Of a stretch of 64,000 bases of DNA, positions 9,168 through 21,562 are shown in pieces. Each line of letters begins with the position of its first letter. Positions within the stretch are counted from its first letter, which is position 1. The notes beneath the pieces were generated by a model. The model saw only the letters and a list, made by a program, of their open reading frames with translations. It was not told the origin of the DNA and did not search any database. This DNA comes from Rhodocollybia butyracea (taxonomy: Eukaryota; Basidiomycota; Agaricomycetes; Agaricales; Omphalotaceae), in the NCBI GenBank assembly GCA_015501585.1, contig JADNRY010000224.1:36003-100002 (forward strand), in the 5' to 3' direction. The translations under genes and the position numbers were made by a program.

Positions 9168-11360
9168 CACCCGTGCGTTCCCACCCACCATGTACAATGC
9201 CGCCTTGTGCGCTGCTGACAAGGTCGTGCAACCTAGGCCAGAAGGGAAGTGGAGCCAATGTAGGGTCGAAAGGCAAGATCAGGATCGTGGGAATGATATC
9301 CGGAATAGACTACAAGGCCAAGGAAACGGTGGGACTTCGGTGAAGCTATTAGCAACACCCCCAACACACCACCAAGGTTGTCCCAGAAGGAAAGGAAGTA
9401 AAGTGCGAGAAATCACCGAGGTTGGACCGAGGTATGAGGGTGAGAATGGTCCGAGATATGTCCGAGGTAAGGACCGAGCCGAGTTGGCCGGTATCGGACA
9501 GAACAGCAAGTATAAGGAACAAAGAAAGGACTTAAAGGAAAGCTCGGAAAAGTATGATAACTTGTGTAATTCGTGTAACTCGTGATTTTTGGCTGAGGAA
9601 TGATAGTACAAAGTACCTAGCTTATATACAAGTGACCTAATTGTTAAATAAAGACAATAAAGTCGGATCGAGGTAATGCCAAGGCCGGAACGAGGTGGAA
9701 TCAATACAAATGATAAAACAATAAGCAATAGAGTAGAAAAGACAAAAGAGATGAACGTCGGCGCACTGCGGACCGCCGTGGGAAAGTAATGAGTACTGAA
9801 AGAGTCCGCCGATATATCGGGCCGAAGGTATGGCCGATAAAGGCGTCGGAAATGTGAGTGCCAAACACTGCCAGTACCTCAGTATATTACCTCCGAAAAA
9901 AGGGATAGAAGTATAATATATTTTTCCCCTGAATTTTAACAAATTTTTCCAATGAAAAAGACACCCATTGCAGTAGCATTATTTAAATACCCCCAGTACC
10001 TGTTGTGGAGATTATGATAATAAACCCAGTAAGCTACTGTACAGTAAGAGTGTAGGGGCATTTTAATCCCTCTGTGTTCGCATTTGATGAGGTCATGTGA
10101 CTCGTTTGTTGCAGCTTTTGGGTGGCTGGACGAAAATAGGTTATTTACGGGCCTATTTAGGCAATTTCTGGGATGGTAGCTAGCCCAAAAAAGACTATAT
10201 ATAATGTATTAATATTTGAGCACTACTCCGAGGTGGATTAGGCACCATAAGGGGATGGATTGCATTGAAAAATCTAGATGACGTTCGGTCAAAGCTGGCT
10301 GAGCATTACCAAATTGGGTAATGCCATCAAAACAGTAAAAGCGGCCTAAAAAGCCTGCTTCTACATGGATATTCCGCCCTATAAGAGTGTAGATAGTATC
10401 TTTACATATATAATAGGTCCCTGAAGCGAAATTACAGCGATAGCTGCGGTCAAAGCTGTTTTATTACCATATTTAGAATGCCAGCAAAGCGGCCTAAAAG
10501 CTTGTTTATGCATGGGTATTCTACCTAATAGCAGTCTATACAGTGTTTATAGATGTACAGTAGGCACCTAAAGCGAAATTAAAGCAGGTATATGGTGTAA
10601 TAGTAGCACTGCTTCGATGTTTGGGTCTGTGGCTGTGTTGTAAAAAATCGAAATAAAAGTAGGGATGTTTAATATACTAGTGGTACAGGCATGGTCTCTG
10701 CATAATATATATATGCCTGAAGCGAAGTCAGAGCATTCTATGGAGATAATAGGCTGTAATTGCCCGCTCTAGGCCGGAGGAGGTCAAAGCTGTATGACCA
10801 AATAGGGAAATATATGATTACATACAGGTGGTGTTGAGTCGAAGTTGGGCTCAGTAATGGCATGGCCTCTCAAGGTCTGAGGTCTGGGATACATATCTGA
10901 GTGCTGTAGTATACTAGCTACGCCCTCCAGGTGTTATATTTGGCAATATGTGGGCAGGAATATGTACATGGAGTGATCAATGGTGAGTAACCATCAAAAT
11001 TCGCTTTTTTGAGGAATTAAATACTAATAATGAGTGTCTAAACGCAGGTAGGACCTCAAACCTCGGTAGGTATACACTCGATCCATGTCCAAGAACCATT
11101 TATATGGCACCAGATGCGATGGTATACACTGATCTTTATTGATTTTCCCTCAAAACTCGATTTTTTGAGGAATTATCATGGAATATTGGGGCCTTAAGAG
11201 TAGCCAGGGGGCTAAGACGTCGTATATAGACTGTACTGCATGGTATTAGTCTTTGCCATATGCAAGAACGATTTATGCAGCACCTGAAGCGATGGTATTC
11301 CCTGATCTGTATGGATTCTGCCAAAAAATGCGATTTTCAGGAAATAAAATAGGCATAGAG
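9168..11360. repeat. Left arm of a 4.65 kb near-perfect palindrome
   Basis: Bases 9168-11360 are the reverse complement of 11625-13816. I compared landmarks along the whole arm and saw one indel (six A against five T near 9895/13090) and otherwise identity where checked. The outer ~700 bp (9168-9865) includes a TATA-like region and a Cys-poor open frame mirrored on the right. The inner part starts at the terminus CACTGCCAG (9866) and consists of degenerate tandem monomers of roughly 150-175 bp containing cgcttcagg-like motifs. Confidence 0.93.
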
Positions 11361-11624
11361 TGTGCTACAAGTCTCAGATCATACTAAAAACTTGGGAAAC
11401 ATGTCTTCGAATTGAATTTAACGAGTACCAGGTGCTATATCTACATCTGGGTACCTCCATGGAATGATACTGTTGTAAGTGCACACTAGGATATCTCTAC
11501 TTGGCTCAAAGTTCAAATCATGACATTGAGATGTACATACTCAAACATTTTGGTCTGGAGGGACTCTATATAATTTGAATACATGATTACCGAAGTTTGA
11601 GCATAGTCTGAGGTGCATAGCACG
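11361..11624. repeat. Spacer (loop) of the palindrome
   Basis: Identity of the arms stops at ggcatagag (11360/11625). The two sides of the 264 bp spacer are still recognisably related (for example gtgctacaagtctcaga against gtgctatgcacctcaga), as expected for two diverged monomers of the internal tandem array. The loop is therefore probably the junction of two neighbouring repeats and not foreign DNA. No gene is seen. Confidence 0.8.
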
Positions 11625-13816
11625 CTCTATGCCTATTTTATTTCCTGAAAATCGCATTTTTTGGCAGAATCCATACAGATCAGGGAATACCATCGCTTCA
11701 GGTGCTGCATAAATCGTTCTTGCATATGGCAAAGACTAATACCATGCAGTACAGTCTATATACGACGTCTTAGCCCCCTGGCTACTCTTAAGGCCCCAAT
11801 ATTCCATGATAATTCCTCAAAAAATCGAGTTTTGAGGGAAAATCAATAAAGATCAGTGTATACCATCGCATCTGGTGCCATATAAATGGTTCTTGGACAT
11901 GGATCGAGTGTATACCTACCGAGGTTTGAGGTCCTACCTGCGTTTAGACACTCATTATTAGTATTTAATTCCTCAAAAAAGCGAATTTTGATGGTTACTC
12001 ACCATTGATCACTCCATGTACATATTCCTGCCCACATATTGCCAAATATAACACCTGGAGGGCGTAGCTAGTATACTACAGCACTCAGATATGTATCCCA
12101 GACCTCAGACCTTGAGAGGCCATGCCATTACTGAGCCCAACTTCGACTCAACACCACCTGTATGTAATCATATATTTCCCTATTTGGTCATACAGCTTTG
12201 ACCTCCTCCGGCCTAGAGCGGGCAATTACAGCCTATTATCTCCATAGAATGCTCTGACTTCGCTTCAGGCATATATATATTATGCAGAGACCATGCCTGT
12301 ACCACTAGTATATTAAACATCCCTACTTTTATTTCGATTTTTTACAACACAGCCACAGACCCAAACATCGAAGCAGTGCTACTATTACACCATATACCTG
12401 CTTTAATTTCGCTTTAGGTGCCTACTGTACATCTATAAACACTGTATAGACTGCTATTAGGTAGAATACCCATGCATAAACAAGCTTTTAGGCCGCTTTG
12501 CTGGCATTCTAAATATGGTAATAAAACAGCTTTGACCGCAGCTATCGCTGTAATTTCGCTTCAGGGACCTATTATATATGTAAAGATACTATCTACACTC
12601 TTATAGGGCGGAATATCCATGTAGAAGCAGGCTTTTTAGGCCGCTTTTACTGTTTTGATGGCATTACCCAATTTGGTAATGCTCAGCCAGCTTTGACCGA
12701 ACGTCATCTAGATTTTTCAATGCAATCCATCCCCTTATGGTGCCTAATCCACCTCGGAGTAGTGCTCAAATATTAATACATTATATATAGTCTTTTTTGG
12801 GCTAGCTACCATCCCAGAAATTGCCTAAATAGGCCCGTAAATAACCTATTTTCGTCCAGCCACCCAAAAGCTGCAACAAACGAGTCACATGACCTCATCA
12901 AATGCGAACACAGAGGGATTAAAATGCCCCTACACTCTTACTGTACAGTAGCTTACTGGGTTTATTATCATAATCTCCACAACAGGTACTGGGGGTATTT
13001 AAATAATGCTACTGCAATGGGTGTCTTTTTCATTGGAAAAATTTGTTAAAATTCAGGGGAAAAATATATTATACTTCTATCCCTTTTTCGGAGGTAATAT
13101 ACTGAGGTACTGGCAGTGTTTGGCACTCACATTTCCGACGCCTTTATCGGCCATACCTTCGGCCCGATATATCGGCGGACTCTTTCAGTACTCATTACTT
13201 TCCCACGGCGGTCCGCAGTGCGCCGACGTTCATCTCTTTTGTCTTTTCTACTCTATTGCTTATTGTTTTATCATTTGTATTGATTCCACCTCGTTCCGGC
13301 CTTGGCATTACCTCGATCCGACTTTATTGTCTTTATTTAACAATTAGGTCACTTGTATATAAGCTAGGTACTTTGTACTATCATTCCTCAGCCAAAAATC
13401 ACGAGTTACACGAATTACACAAGTTATCATACTTTTCCGAGCTTTCCTTTAAGTCCTTTCTTTGTTCCTTATACTTGCTGTTCTGTCCGATACCGGCCAA
13501 CTCGGCTCGGTCCTTACCTCGGACATATCTCGGACCATTCTCACCCTCATACCTCGGTCCAACCTCGGTGATTTCTCGCACTTTACTTCCTTTCCTTCTG
13601 GGACAACCTTGGTGGTGTGTTGGGGGTGTTGCTAATAGCTTCACCGAAGTCCCACCGTTTCCTTGGCCTTGTAGTCTATTCCGGATATCATTCCCACGAT
13701 CCTGATCTTGCCTTTCGACCCTACATTGGCTCCACTTCCCTTCTGGCCTAGGTTGCACGACCTTGTCAGCAGCGCACAAGGCGGCATTGTACATGGTGGG
13801 TGGGAACGCACGGGTG
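11625..13816. repeat. Right arm of the 4.65 kb palindrome
   Basis: This is the mirror image of 9168-11360. The inner core ends at the terminus CACTGCCAG read inverted (13118). Motifs cgcttcagg or cgctttagg recur at 12261, 12410 and 12557, a spacing of 147-149 bp. The outermost ~20 bp (13796-13816) already encode the VGGNARV segment of gypsy A pol. The duplicated arm thus includes host-element sequence, which argues that the inverted duplication happened after insertion. Confidence 0.93.
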
Positions 13817-14623
13817 AGAGATAGAGCAAAGGTAGAATGCGTTACACAGAAGGAGGCAGTGGAACTAGCACGAAAAGAGCATGCGGAGGAAGGGCACTGG
13901 GGGAGAGACAAGGTAAAGCTAGCACTAATGGACCGCATCTGGAGTCCAAAACTAGACGGTTCGGTCATTACAGCAATCATGGATTGCGCAAAATGCAAGA
14001 ACTTTGGTACACCTCACTTACATGCTCTCCTCAATCCAGTCACACAACGGCATCCATTCGAGCTCTTAGTAGTAGGAGACTACCTGTCGATGTCAAAAGG
14101 AAAGGGGGGCTACAAGACGGTAGGACTTTACCTGGACACATATTCACAACGGGCTTGGGCGCACAAGTACAAGGTGGCCGGTTCAATGCAAACCACAAAC
14201 GACAGTCTTGGTGTCATCTTTAACAGGTACATACCACCAGAGACATTCATGACTGATGGAGGTAGTCACTTCACAGGCAAAGAAGTTGATGCATTCTGCG
14301 AGAAATGGGGCATGAAGCACCATGTGATCTCTGCATACTCACCATGGGTGAATGGCTTAGTGGAAGGTACAAATAAAATTCTCTTGCATGTGTTAAAACG
14401 GCTGTGTGCTCCGGAGTTAGGGGAGGATACGGACGAGTTCAAGAACATGTCATGGGACTCACTGCCCCAGCAGTGGCCGGAGCACCTGGACAAAGCACTG
14501 CACATACTGAATAATTGGATCCTACCAGCATTCAGATTCACCCCGAATGAGTTAATGCTTGGGAAGGTGGTCAACATGGCAGAAACACCGCTGGAGGATG
14601 CAACGTCAGTGTTACCTGCTTAG
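13763..14623 (+). pseudogene. pol: Gypsy element A: integrase core
   Basis: A 286-codon frame covers the zinc-binding (HHCC-type) region (EHAEEGHWGRDKVK..DCAKCKN) and the DDE catalytic core. Catalytic candidates are D in LLVVGDYLSM, D in FMTDGGSHFTG and E in WVNGLVEGTNK. This enzyme inserts element cDNA into the chromosome. The first residues lie in the palindrome arm, and the true N terminus is on the other side of the 5.2 kb insert. The frame ends at a TAG at 14621. Confidence 0.85.
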
Positions 14624-15034
14624 GAAGTAGCGACGCAAGCAGCGTACATAGTGCAACAGCAGCTGGACGGGTATAGCGAGATGGTTCAGCATGCAGTGAA
14701 GAGAAAGGAGGTGTTCAATCGAAGGCTACTGAGGAAGGAGGGGAAGGAGATGGTGTTCAGGAAGGGGGACTTGGTGCAGGTGTATAGAAACGACCTCGAC
14801 TACACTTTCAAGTTGATATGGAAGATCGTGCCAAAATGGTCAAGACCCTACCGGGTTGTCAGTAGGAGGGTGAACTCATACATCCTGGAAACAACAGAAG
14901 GCAAGTTAATAAATGGGAAGGAATTCGCGGCAAGGAGGTTACGGGAGTTCAGACCACGGGTGGGAACCAAACTAGAGGAAGAGCAGAAGGAGGTAATCCG
15001 ACAGAGAGAAGCAGAGGTTGAAGAATTGTAGGCA
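14624..15034 (+). pseudogene. pol: Gypsy element A: integrase C-terminal region
   Basis: This continues the integrase after a single stop at 14621. It contains the basic segment MQHAVKRKEVFNRR in a nearby variant and the GDLVQVYRNDLDYT..KLIWKIVPKWSRPYRVV motif typical of the GPY/F-like C-terminal domain. It ends with an acidic tail and a stop near 15029. There is no chromodomain, unlike gypsy B. A short purine-rich tract (aagtgggggca, 15056-15066) follows and marks the start of the 3' LTR. Confidence 0.75.
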
Positions 15035-15066
15035 ATGAGGGCACCGCCATTTTTTTAAGTGGGGGC

Positions 15067-17411
15067 ACGTGGAGTAGGGCACAGCGCTAGGCGCTATCTT
15101 ATCTTAATCATTGTTTAGGTTTGCTTGCCAACGGCAGTAGATAGTCTATTAGGTATCATACGTACACAGTCAATCAGCTACATTCACCTCAAGTATCACG
15201 CAACATCATAGTCTCGACCAGTCTAACGGGACTTTCAACTTGGCTTCAACATAACAAACGTGATTGATATAAGGCTAACTACAAGCCTGTAATCGCCGCA
15301 GATGACAACGAAGCTCACTATCTCCTACCAGTCACACCAGTTGCACACTGGTGAAAACTTCAACCACACTGCATTCCTGAGGATATGCAACAGAACCCAT
15401 TCCCTTCCGAAATCTGAAATAAAATGATGGCGTTGCTATTGGAACCTTCCTGACAGAAATGACGCCACACTTAAGCTCACTTCTTACCTTCATAACCTAC
15501 CTTATAACAACTAACTAATCTCCAGAATACAACTTGTTTTTCCTGAACTACCCTAGAACTTGGCTCCACCCCTCTGTAGGAAGACCGTGCGCCACCATTG
15601 AGCGCAAACCGCTGGCTAAACCTATACCTGTTCCTAAAACACGCGAAACTGTTACAGAAAATGCTTCCGCTGCTGAGCCACACGGCCGCCTACTCTTATC
15701 CGCTTGTACAAATACCCAGAAAACTTCCGAGAACTTACCACATCTCTCCCAAAAGCCTCCGAGCCACTAAGACTGCATATTTTTCTATTCCTTCTGTCTC
15801 TGTTTCATCTCTTTTCATATAAAACTAGAATAAATCCAGTATATAAGCCCGATGTATTTATCCAATAAAAACAAGTTATCTTGCCACCTCTCATAACCAC
15901 CTGTTGTGACAAAGTTAAGAGTCTCTTCACTGTCAAAGTTTACCTGTTCCCACATAATAGGCCTAAAGATGTCCACGAGTCCGGATCCGTTGCGCAGGTA
16001 CCTGTGGGCCCCAAGGGGCTACCCGTGACCCGCACAGATCCGTGGGAAACGGATACCGGGATCCGCAGGTATTTTAATGCAGGTACTTGTGGGTACTTGC
16101 GGATCCCAGTGAACACAGGTACTCCCAAGTTACTTGTGAGTACCTGCAAGTATTTAGTACTTACAATAATAGTGAAATGGCTACTACATGCTAGGTATGA
16201 GTGTGAGACACTTAGTAGGTGCTTGGTATGTAGAATAGAGCACAATGTGGGTAGAGAACAGTGGTCCTTGAGTGATACAAGTCACTGAAGTTGAAGAGGG
16301 ACTATATTCATCATGATTGTATAGTGTACAACAGTGCATATAGCCACTTGTAACTTGCTACATGCTAGGTGGACAGATGAGCTGCTCAGGCAAGGTCTAG
16401 TGCTTAGTGGAGAGCATATTCCAGCTGTTATTTGAGCGAAAAAAAATTATTCTTGCCCTCCCCACAAATACTTGCAGGTACCCGCAGGTAGCACAAATTT
16501 GCTTGGATCGATACCCGTGACCCATACGGATCTGTGGGAAACGGATACCTGGATCCGCAGGTAGACATACCTGCGAGTACCTGCGGATAACTTGGACTCA
16601 TGGACATCTTTAAATAGGCCTGGGCAACCCCGTTCTTGAAGTCTTTGGTGATCTTCATCAGGCTGGTTCGGTTACTTGTATTCATTGTTAAAGTTTATTA
16701 TATTATATCTTACACTAGTGTTTAGAGTAGACCGGTGAGGGCTTGCGTGGTCGTGTAGCTGTCACTCTAACATAGTCGGAAGTTGTGTGTAATATACTTC
16801 ATAACAGCTTTTGTGCCCATTTGAGATTTAATTGGTCTTAAGTGTGAATCTAGGTATTTCCTTAGAGGGGACGATATCTAGTAAGGAATTATTCGGCTCC
16901 AGAGTGAGGGTTCCTTAGCTAGCTTTTTAACCGAAGTTTAGCGAGCCACTAAGATTGTGGTGCGAGTTCCTAGTGATTTGGTATCACTTACAGTTTCGTA
17001 TCTTGACCCAGAGTTTGGTCAGGGATGTTACAGCGTTACGCTAGCTGGAGCCAGAGTTTGCCCAGGAGTGTTTCAAACCTCGTTGTTACTTCGCTAGCTA
17101 GAGCCAGAGTTTGCCTAGGAGTGTTTTGACTTTGTTGTAATCGGTTTTGTTTTGTTGGTTCGGTTATACCCACACGCACTCGACAATAGTCTTCACTAGT
17201 TCAGTTCTACAAACATCTTAGATTTTGTCACCACTTTGCTAGTTCATTGTTTCGACACTGGAGTATGTTCCAGCTTATATTTGATCTTATACTATTCTGT
17301 GGGGAATCTTTGACAACCCAGCCTCGCTCCCTTTAAACAAGTTGGTAGTCTGGTTAGGCGCAGTATTTTATTTGATAGGTTGTTTTATAGCACCTTTCAC
17401 ACCCCAGTACA
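15067..17411 (+). mobile_element. Gypsy element A: 3' LTR (~1.7 kb) with nested MITE
   Basis: The region follows the polypurine tract and shows a TATA/R-like segment at 15820-15870 (cagtatataagcccg, atttatccaataa). The far end, 17310-17411, reads ggaatctttgacaaccc..cctcgctccctt..ttttatagcacctt. Both segments recur in the solo LTR at 31184-32484 on the other strand, which defines this as LTR U3-R-U5. A MITE splits it at 15964-16612. The 5' LTR is not in the window, so the exact start could not be fixed. No genes are seen in 16613-17340. Confidence 0.75.
15964..16612. mobile_element. hAT-type MITE family 2 (649 bp), complete
   Basis: A perfect 8 bp duplication AATAGGCC lies at 15956-15963 and 16613-16620. 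Termini are TAAAGATGTCCACGAGT and the inverted GGACATCTTTA. The first ~290 bp match the outer copy at 3599. Repeated ggatccgcaggta and cgtgggaaacggata motifs fill the subterminal zones. No transposase is encoded. It lies inside the 3' LTR of gypsy A, so it is younger than that element. Confidence 0.93.
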
Positions 17412-18055
17412 AACCAAGGCAATTACCATACATCGCCTCTACCCGCCCAAATGGACCTAAAGAAGCCGTGGTCCTAGCAGAGAGCTTTGTAGAGAAGCTC
17501 TCTGCGTTGAACATATCCATGAACGATGGTACCTGGGAACACTTCCTCAGAAACACCCCCTGGCTCTATGAGGGGTTCCCGGAGGAACAGCGTCGCCTCA
17601 TTGCAGAGAACATGACGAGATGGATATTGGTAATTCCATTCAATGGAGGCAGCACCCTCAACAAAAAGGTGCCCAAACATGGCTATCAGATGATGAAGCT
17701 ACTTGAAGACCTGGGAATTACAGTGGAACATACAATCACCCCCTACCTTGCAGATGCTGCGACCCGCAGGCCAGCAGACACTACTAGAAGCAAAGGTAAA
17801 GGCAAAACATCGAAACCCCCAGCCAAAGGGGCGGTTGATAAGTATGCCCCGCCTTGTACTTCTGCCTACAAGCTCCATGACATCCAGGATGTCCTTGGCC
17901 TTGAAGCCCTCCAGACGGTGGATATCAATCCCGGCATTGCGGTACACTTTGTCAGGTGTTGCATTCACGTTGACCAGCTCCGCCTCTCACCCAAAATCAT
18001 CGACAACACCATGTTCACTCTCAAGTATGGTCTCTGGTATATGAATAAGTTTTGA
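17412..18055 (+). pseudogene. LINE ORF1, first part
   Basis: The open frame begins directly after the LTR end. Residues encoded upstream of 17412 belong to the LTR, so the annotated ATG at 17342 is not the true start. The protein has a globular region (NDGTWEHFLRNTPWLYEGF..) and a basic linker (RSKGKGKTSKPPAKG), as expected for an RNA-binding ORF1. It ends in a TGA at 18053, after which the same protein seems to continue in another frame. The function in an intact LINE is ribonucleoprotein formation with element RNA. Confidence 0.5.
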
Positions 18056-18475
18056 TCCATCGTCAGCCATGTAGTAGTTGGTGACGAAAAGATGAACATG
18101 TTGTTTGCGGGCTTTGAACTTTGAGCCCTCCCTTACATGTTGTGAAGGAATCAGACTGACTGGCCTGTCATGGCACTCCTTTTCTCCCCCATCACACGCA
18201 CGGAGAACCAGTACTTGAAGGATGTGGGTGACAATGAAATCAGCAGTTTTATCAGCTCGGTCAAGGAGATCCAGTGGAACTATCTTACAATCTTCCCTGA
18301 ACCCATGGAGTGCACGCTGTGCAAGAATGACGGTCATCACACCTTTCGCTGCCCCTACATGGACCCGGACATTGTCCACACATGGAATGGTCCCTGCTCC
18401 CAGGTCTTTGCTTCCACTGGAGAATACACAAGGGAAGTACGGGGTTCCTTGAGCCAGGGGAGGTCATTGGCGTAA
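18056..18475 (+). pseudogene. LINE ORF1, zinc-knuckle part
   Basis: The frame 18170-18475 contains CTLCKNDGHHTFRCP, a canonical C-x2-C-x4-H-x4-C knuckle, followed by a YMDPDIVHTWNGPC segment. This is the expected C terminus of a LINE ORF1. Stops between 18053 and 18170 separate it from the first part. The stretch 18476-18990 between ORF1 and ORF2 has no convincing coding sequence. Confidence 0.55.
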
Positions 18476-18992
18476 TGAAGCCCCCCCATTTCGGTTTTTT
18501 CACTTGTCTATTGGTTTTCTGTCCTCGGTACCGCGCTACTCGTCCATACTCACCGATATTCACCTGATCCTACTTACCCCCTACCCTCTACCCATTGACA
18601 AACTATATCTATTCCACTGTATCCTGTACATGTATGAATACATATTCTTGTCATAAAATCTTGTGAGAGAGTACCATACTCACTACTGTGAACAACAACT
18701 CCCGCGATCCAGTAGAACCCCAAGCTCGGACTTGGAAGAAGCCACAGCAACAGCTGCGCAAACTCGACCCGCCAAGTATACATGACCATATGTGGGACAT
18801 GAAACGGGGAGAGATAAGTGTGCTATTCCCTTGAATGGCATGCCGCAGTGGTGGGGGCTTTTGAGCTCAGGGTCCACCTGCCAGCGGTCCTGGCCCTGTC
18901 ATCAACTTCTATATATCCTCCGAGGGATTGTTAGAATTGATAGACAGAACCCCTCCCTGTGTCCTGGCCCGCCCTAGCGAGGGGGCTTCAGG

Positions 18993-21205
18993 ATGCCTGG
19001 TCTTCAATCCAACACACTGGTGTCGTTTCACACTACTTCAAATTCTCTAAGTTTTACAGGTATGTCAGTATCTACTCACGATTTTTTCAACAGGTTTTTG
19101 GCAATAGGTCCCGAGTCTGGAGGACCCATAGCCGGAGCCTCAACTGGGAATGCCGATGAAGGACTTAGGGATGGAGGGGCAAGACGGTACCAAGGTATGT
19201 CAGTTGATTCCGGGGACCCAGACAACCAGGAGCAAGAACCCAGGGAAGCGCAAGCCCCCCGAGGCACACGGGCACAGACCCAACTAACGCCAAATACAAG
19301 GCTACAGAACCAAACTGTAACAGTACGTCAACCCCAGCCAACAGGAACACTACAGAGGGAAATATCCCTAGATGGCAATAGCCAACAGATGGAGCGACAA
19401 AGTACCCCACCACCCATAAGCCCACTAGGCCAAAGAGGAAATACCCAAACACAGGGCCAGACTCAACCGCCAGAACAGCACTCACCTCAAAACCAGAGAC
19501 CCCTGAGATGTGACCAAAACAAATGCCACAAAAGCACTAAAGCCTCCATAAAGATTGCAGGCTTGAATATAAGAGGACACGGGAACGTTAACGTGAACCA
19601 TGAAGAAAACAAATGGTCAACCATCAAGAAAATGATCCTCAGGCAACGAATCGGAATACTGGTTGTGGGCGAGGCGCACATGAATGCCGAACGTCGAGAA
19701 GATATTCTGAAGCTACATGAAGCTGACTTAAAATATTTTATTCCAAATTGCCTGAGACCTCAAATGCAGCTGGAGTCGCTATAGTCCTAAATAAGAATAT
19801 CACAAACACGGAGGGAATACAAACTCATGAAATTGTACCAGGCCATGCATTACTAATGGAGACCACCTGGCATGGTACAGAAAAGCTAACAATACTGGCA
19901 ATTTATGCCCCATGCTCCGACAGTACATCAAATGCAGCCTTTTGGATTAAAATTGAGGAATTCTTCGAGAATAACCCGAGGATCCCCAAACCGGAGATTG
20001 TCCTCGGAGACCTAAATATGATTGAGGAACCGCTAGATCGGAACCCAAAAAGGGAAGATCCAAATATAAGAACAGAGGCATTCGACAACCTTAAAACATA
20101 TCTCCAGCTAGTCAATGGCTGGAGGGACACCTATCCACTACGCCAAGAGTATACATATACACAAAATAGGACTGATCAACGCCCTAGCCAGGCAAGACTG
20201 GACCAGATATATATAAAGGCATCACAACTTGAGTGGAAAATCGAGAAACCCTGGATTAGGACGGACCATGAGATGGTCTCAGTAGAATTCACATGTGAGG
20301 CAGCCCCAATGGTGGGGCCCGGACGGTGGAAAATGCCTCTACATATCCTATATGACAAAGAAGTAAAGGTGTTCATACACTCAGAAGGCATGAAGACTGA
20401 AGCCAACATAACTGGATTAGAAAATGAAGAACAGTGGGACCCCGGTCAAAATGCACAGACCATCTGGGCTGACTTTCAAACCCGATTTGTCAAATTAGCA
20501 AGACAGAGGGCAAAAATTGTGGTCCCCAAATTAGAGAAACAAATGTTGGACCTGGAAGCAAAAATAAAGCTGGTTACAGATGATATCACCCTGAGCAATG
20601 AGGAACGCTCTCTATCACTAATTGTCCTAAAAGAGGCGCTTGGAAAGCTGATTGAACGCCAACAACGGTCTTCGAGCGCAATGGCAAAAGCCAACTACCA
20701 AGTACAGGGTGAAACTATGTCAAAATACTGGTCAAATATCCATCGGGAACAAAAACCAAGGGATCTCATCAGGGGACTGAGAAAACCAAACCACCAACCT
20801 GCTCAACCAAACCCGCCCTCAGCGGAACAACACCAACATGGCAACAATAGAGCTTGGGAACCGGAAATTGAGTATGAGAAAAACTCACAGACCATGGCAG
20901 ATATGATGAGAGATTACCACGGAAAGCTACAAGATGATGAGCTATTGCCAAATGAAACGGTGCGAGAGGAAACAACCCGACGGGTCTTGCAAAGACTGAA
21001 TAAAACACTCACGGCTGAACAACAGGAGAAACTAAAAAATTGTCTGACTGATGAAGACGTAGCAAGAGCCCTCAAATTATCGGTGAATGACAAAGCACCA
21101 GGGCTAAACGGGATCAGCTATGAGATATGGAAACTCATCGACGGCAGATACAAAAATGCCAAGGCCCATGAAAAAGAGGAATTCAACATAGTCCGGACAT
21201 TATGA
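18993..21205 (+). pseudogene. LINE ORF2: endonuclease and start of reverse transcriptase
   Basis: Two overlapping frames (18993-19784 and 19748-21205) form one protein with a frameshift near 19780. After a Q/P-rich N-terminal region comes an apurinic-type endonuclease. Motifs in order are IAGLNIRGHG, VVGEAHM, ILAIYAPC, VLGDLNM, ARLDQIYI and TDHEMVSVE. It nicks target DNA to prime reverse transcription. The RT begins at ..VNDKAPGLNGISYEIWK. An in-frame TGA at 21203 separates it from the next RT block. The endonuclease is nearly complete apart from the frameshift. Confidence 0.85.
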
Positions 21206-21410
21206 ATGGTGTATAATGACATCAAAGTGCATGGAATGGTACCCGGCACGGGGTTCTCAGAAAGTTGGATGTGCCCACTATACAAGAAGAATGACCGGGC
21301 AGAAATACCCAACTATAGACCAATCTCCCTACTGAACTCCGACTATAAAATCATGACAAAGGCACTCACCATTAAACTTGCGGAAGTAGCACCAGGCCTA
21401 ATTGACTGTG
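21206..21410 (+). pseudogene. LINE reverse transcriptase, block before the LTR insertion
   Basis: This continues the RT with SESWMCPLYKKND and PNYRPISLLNSDYKIMTKAL, RT motifs 1-2 of non-LTR elements. It is cut at 21410 by an LTR element. The host reading continues at 24902 after removal of that element and one copy of the CTGTG duplication. The ATG that opens the annotated frame is internal. Confidence 0.85.
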
Positions 21411-21550
21411 TGTTATGACCCACATCCACATCCTATGCACCCACCTTTTTCTTCTATTAACCAACTATGGCCACTATCATTAACATCCCTACTTCACACT
21501 TATTACACACATTCATTACACACCGCTTGAGATAATGCCGCACAGGTCTC
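21411..21550 (+). repeat. Remnant 5' LTR of the gag-only element
   Basis: The sequence matches the start of the 3' LTR at 23840 from TGTTATGACCCACATCC through gataatgccgcacag, except for a 13 bp gap (cttatttgctcct missing). Then it runs straight into gag coding sequence. The rest of the LTR, the primer binding site and the gag start are therefore deleted. Confidence 0.9.
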
Positions 21551-21562
21551 CATGATGAGAAA

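Noticed and set aside
9190..9728. Genes in the palindrome arms (for example 131 and 149 aa frames, duplicated at 13256-13998)
   Set aside because: Identical frames in both arms arise from the inverted duplication. They have no recognisable motif, and the part that matches a real protein belongs to gypsy A integrase on the right.
11136..11849. 62 aa frames as mirrored small genes
   Set aside because: They overlap degenerate tandem monomers and exist twice only because of the palindrome.
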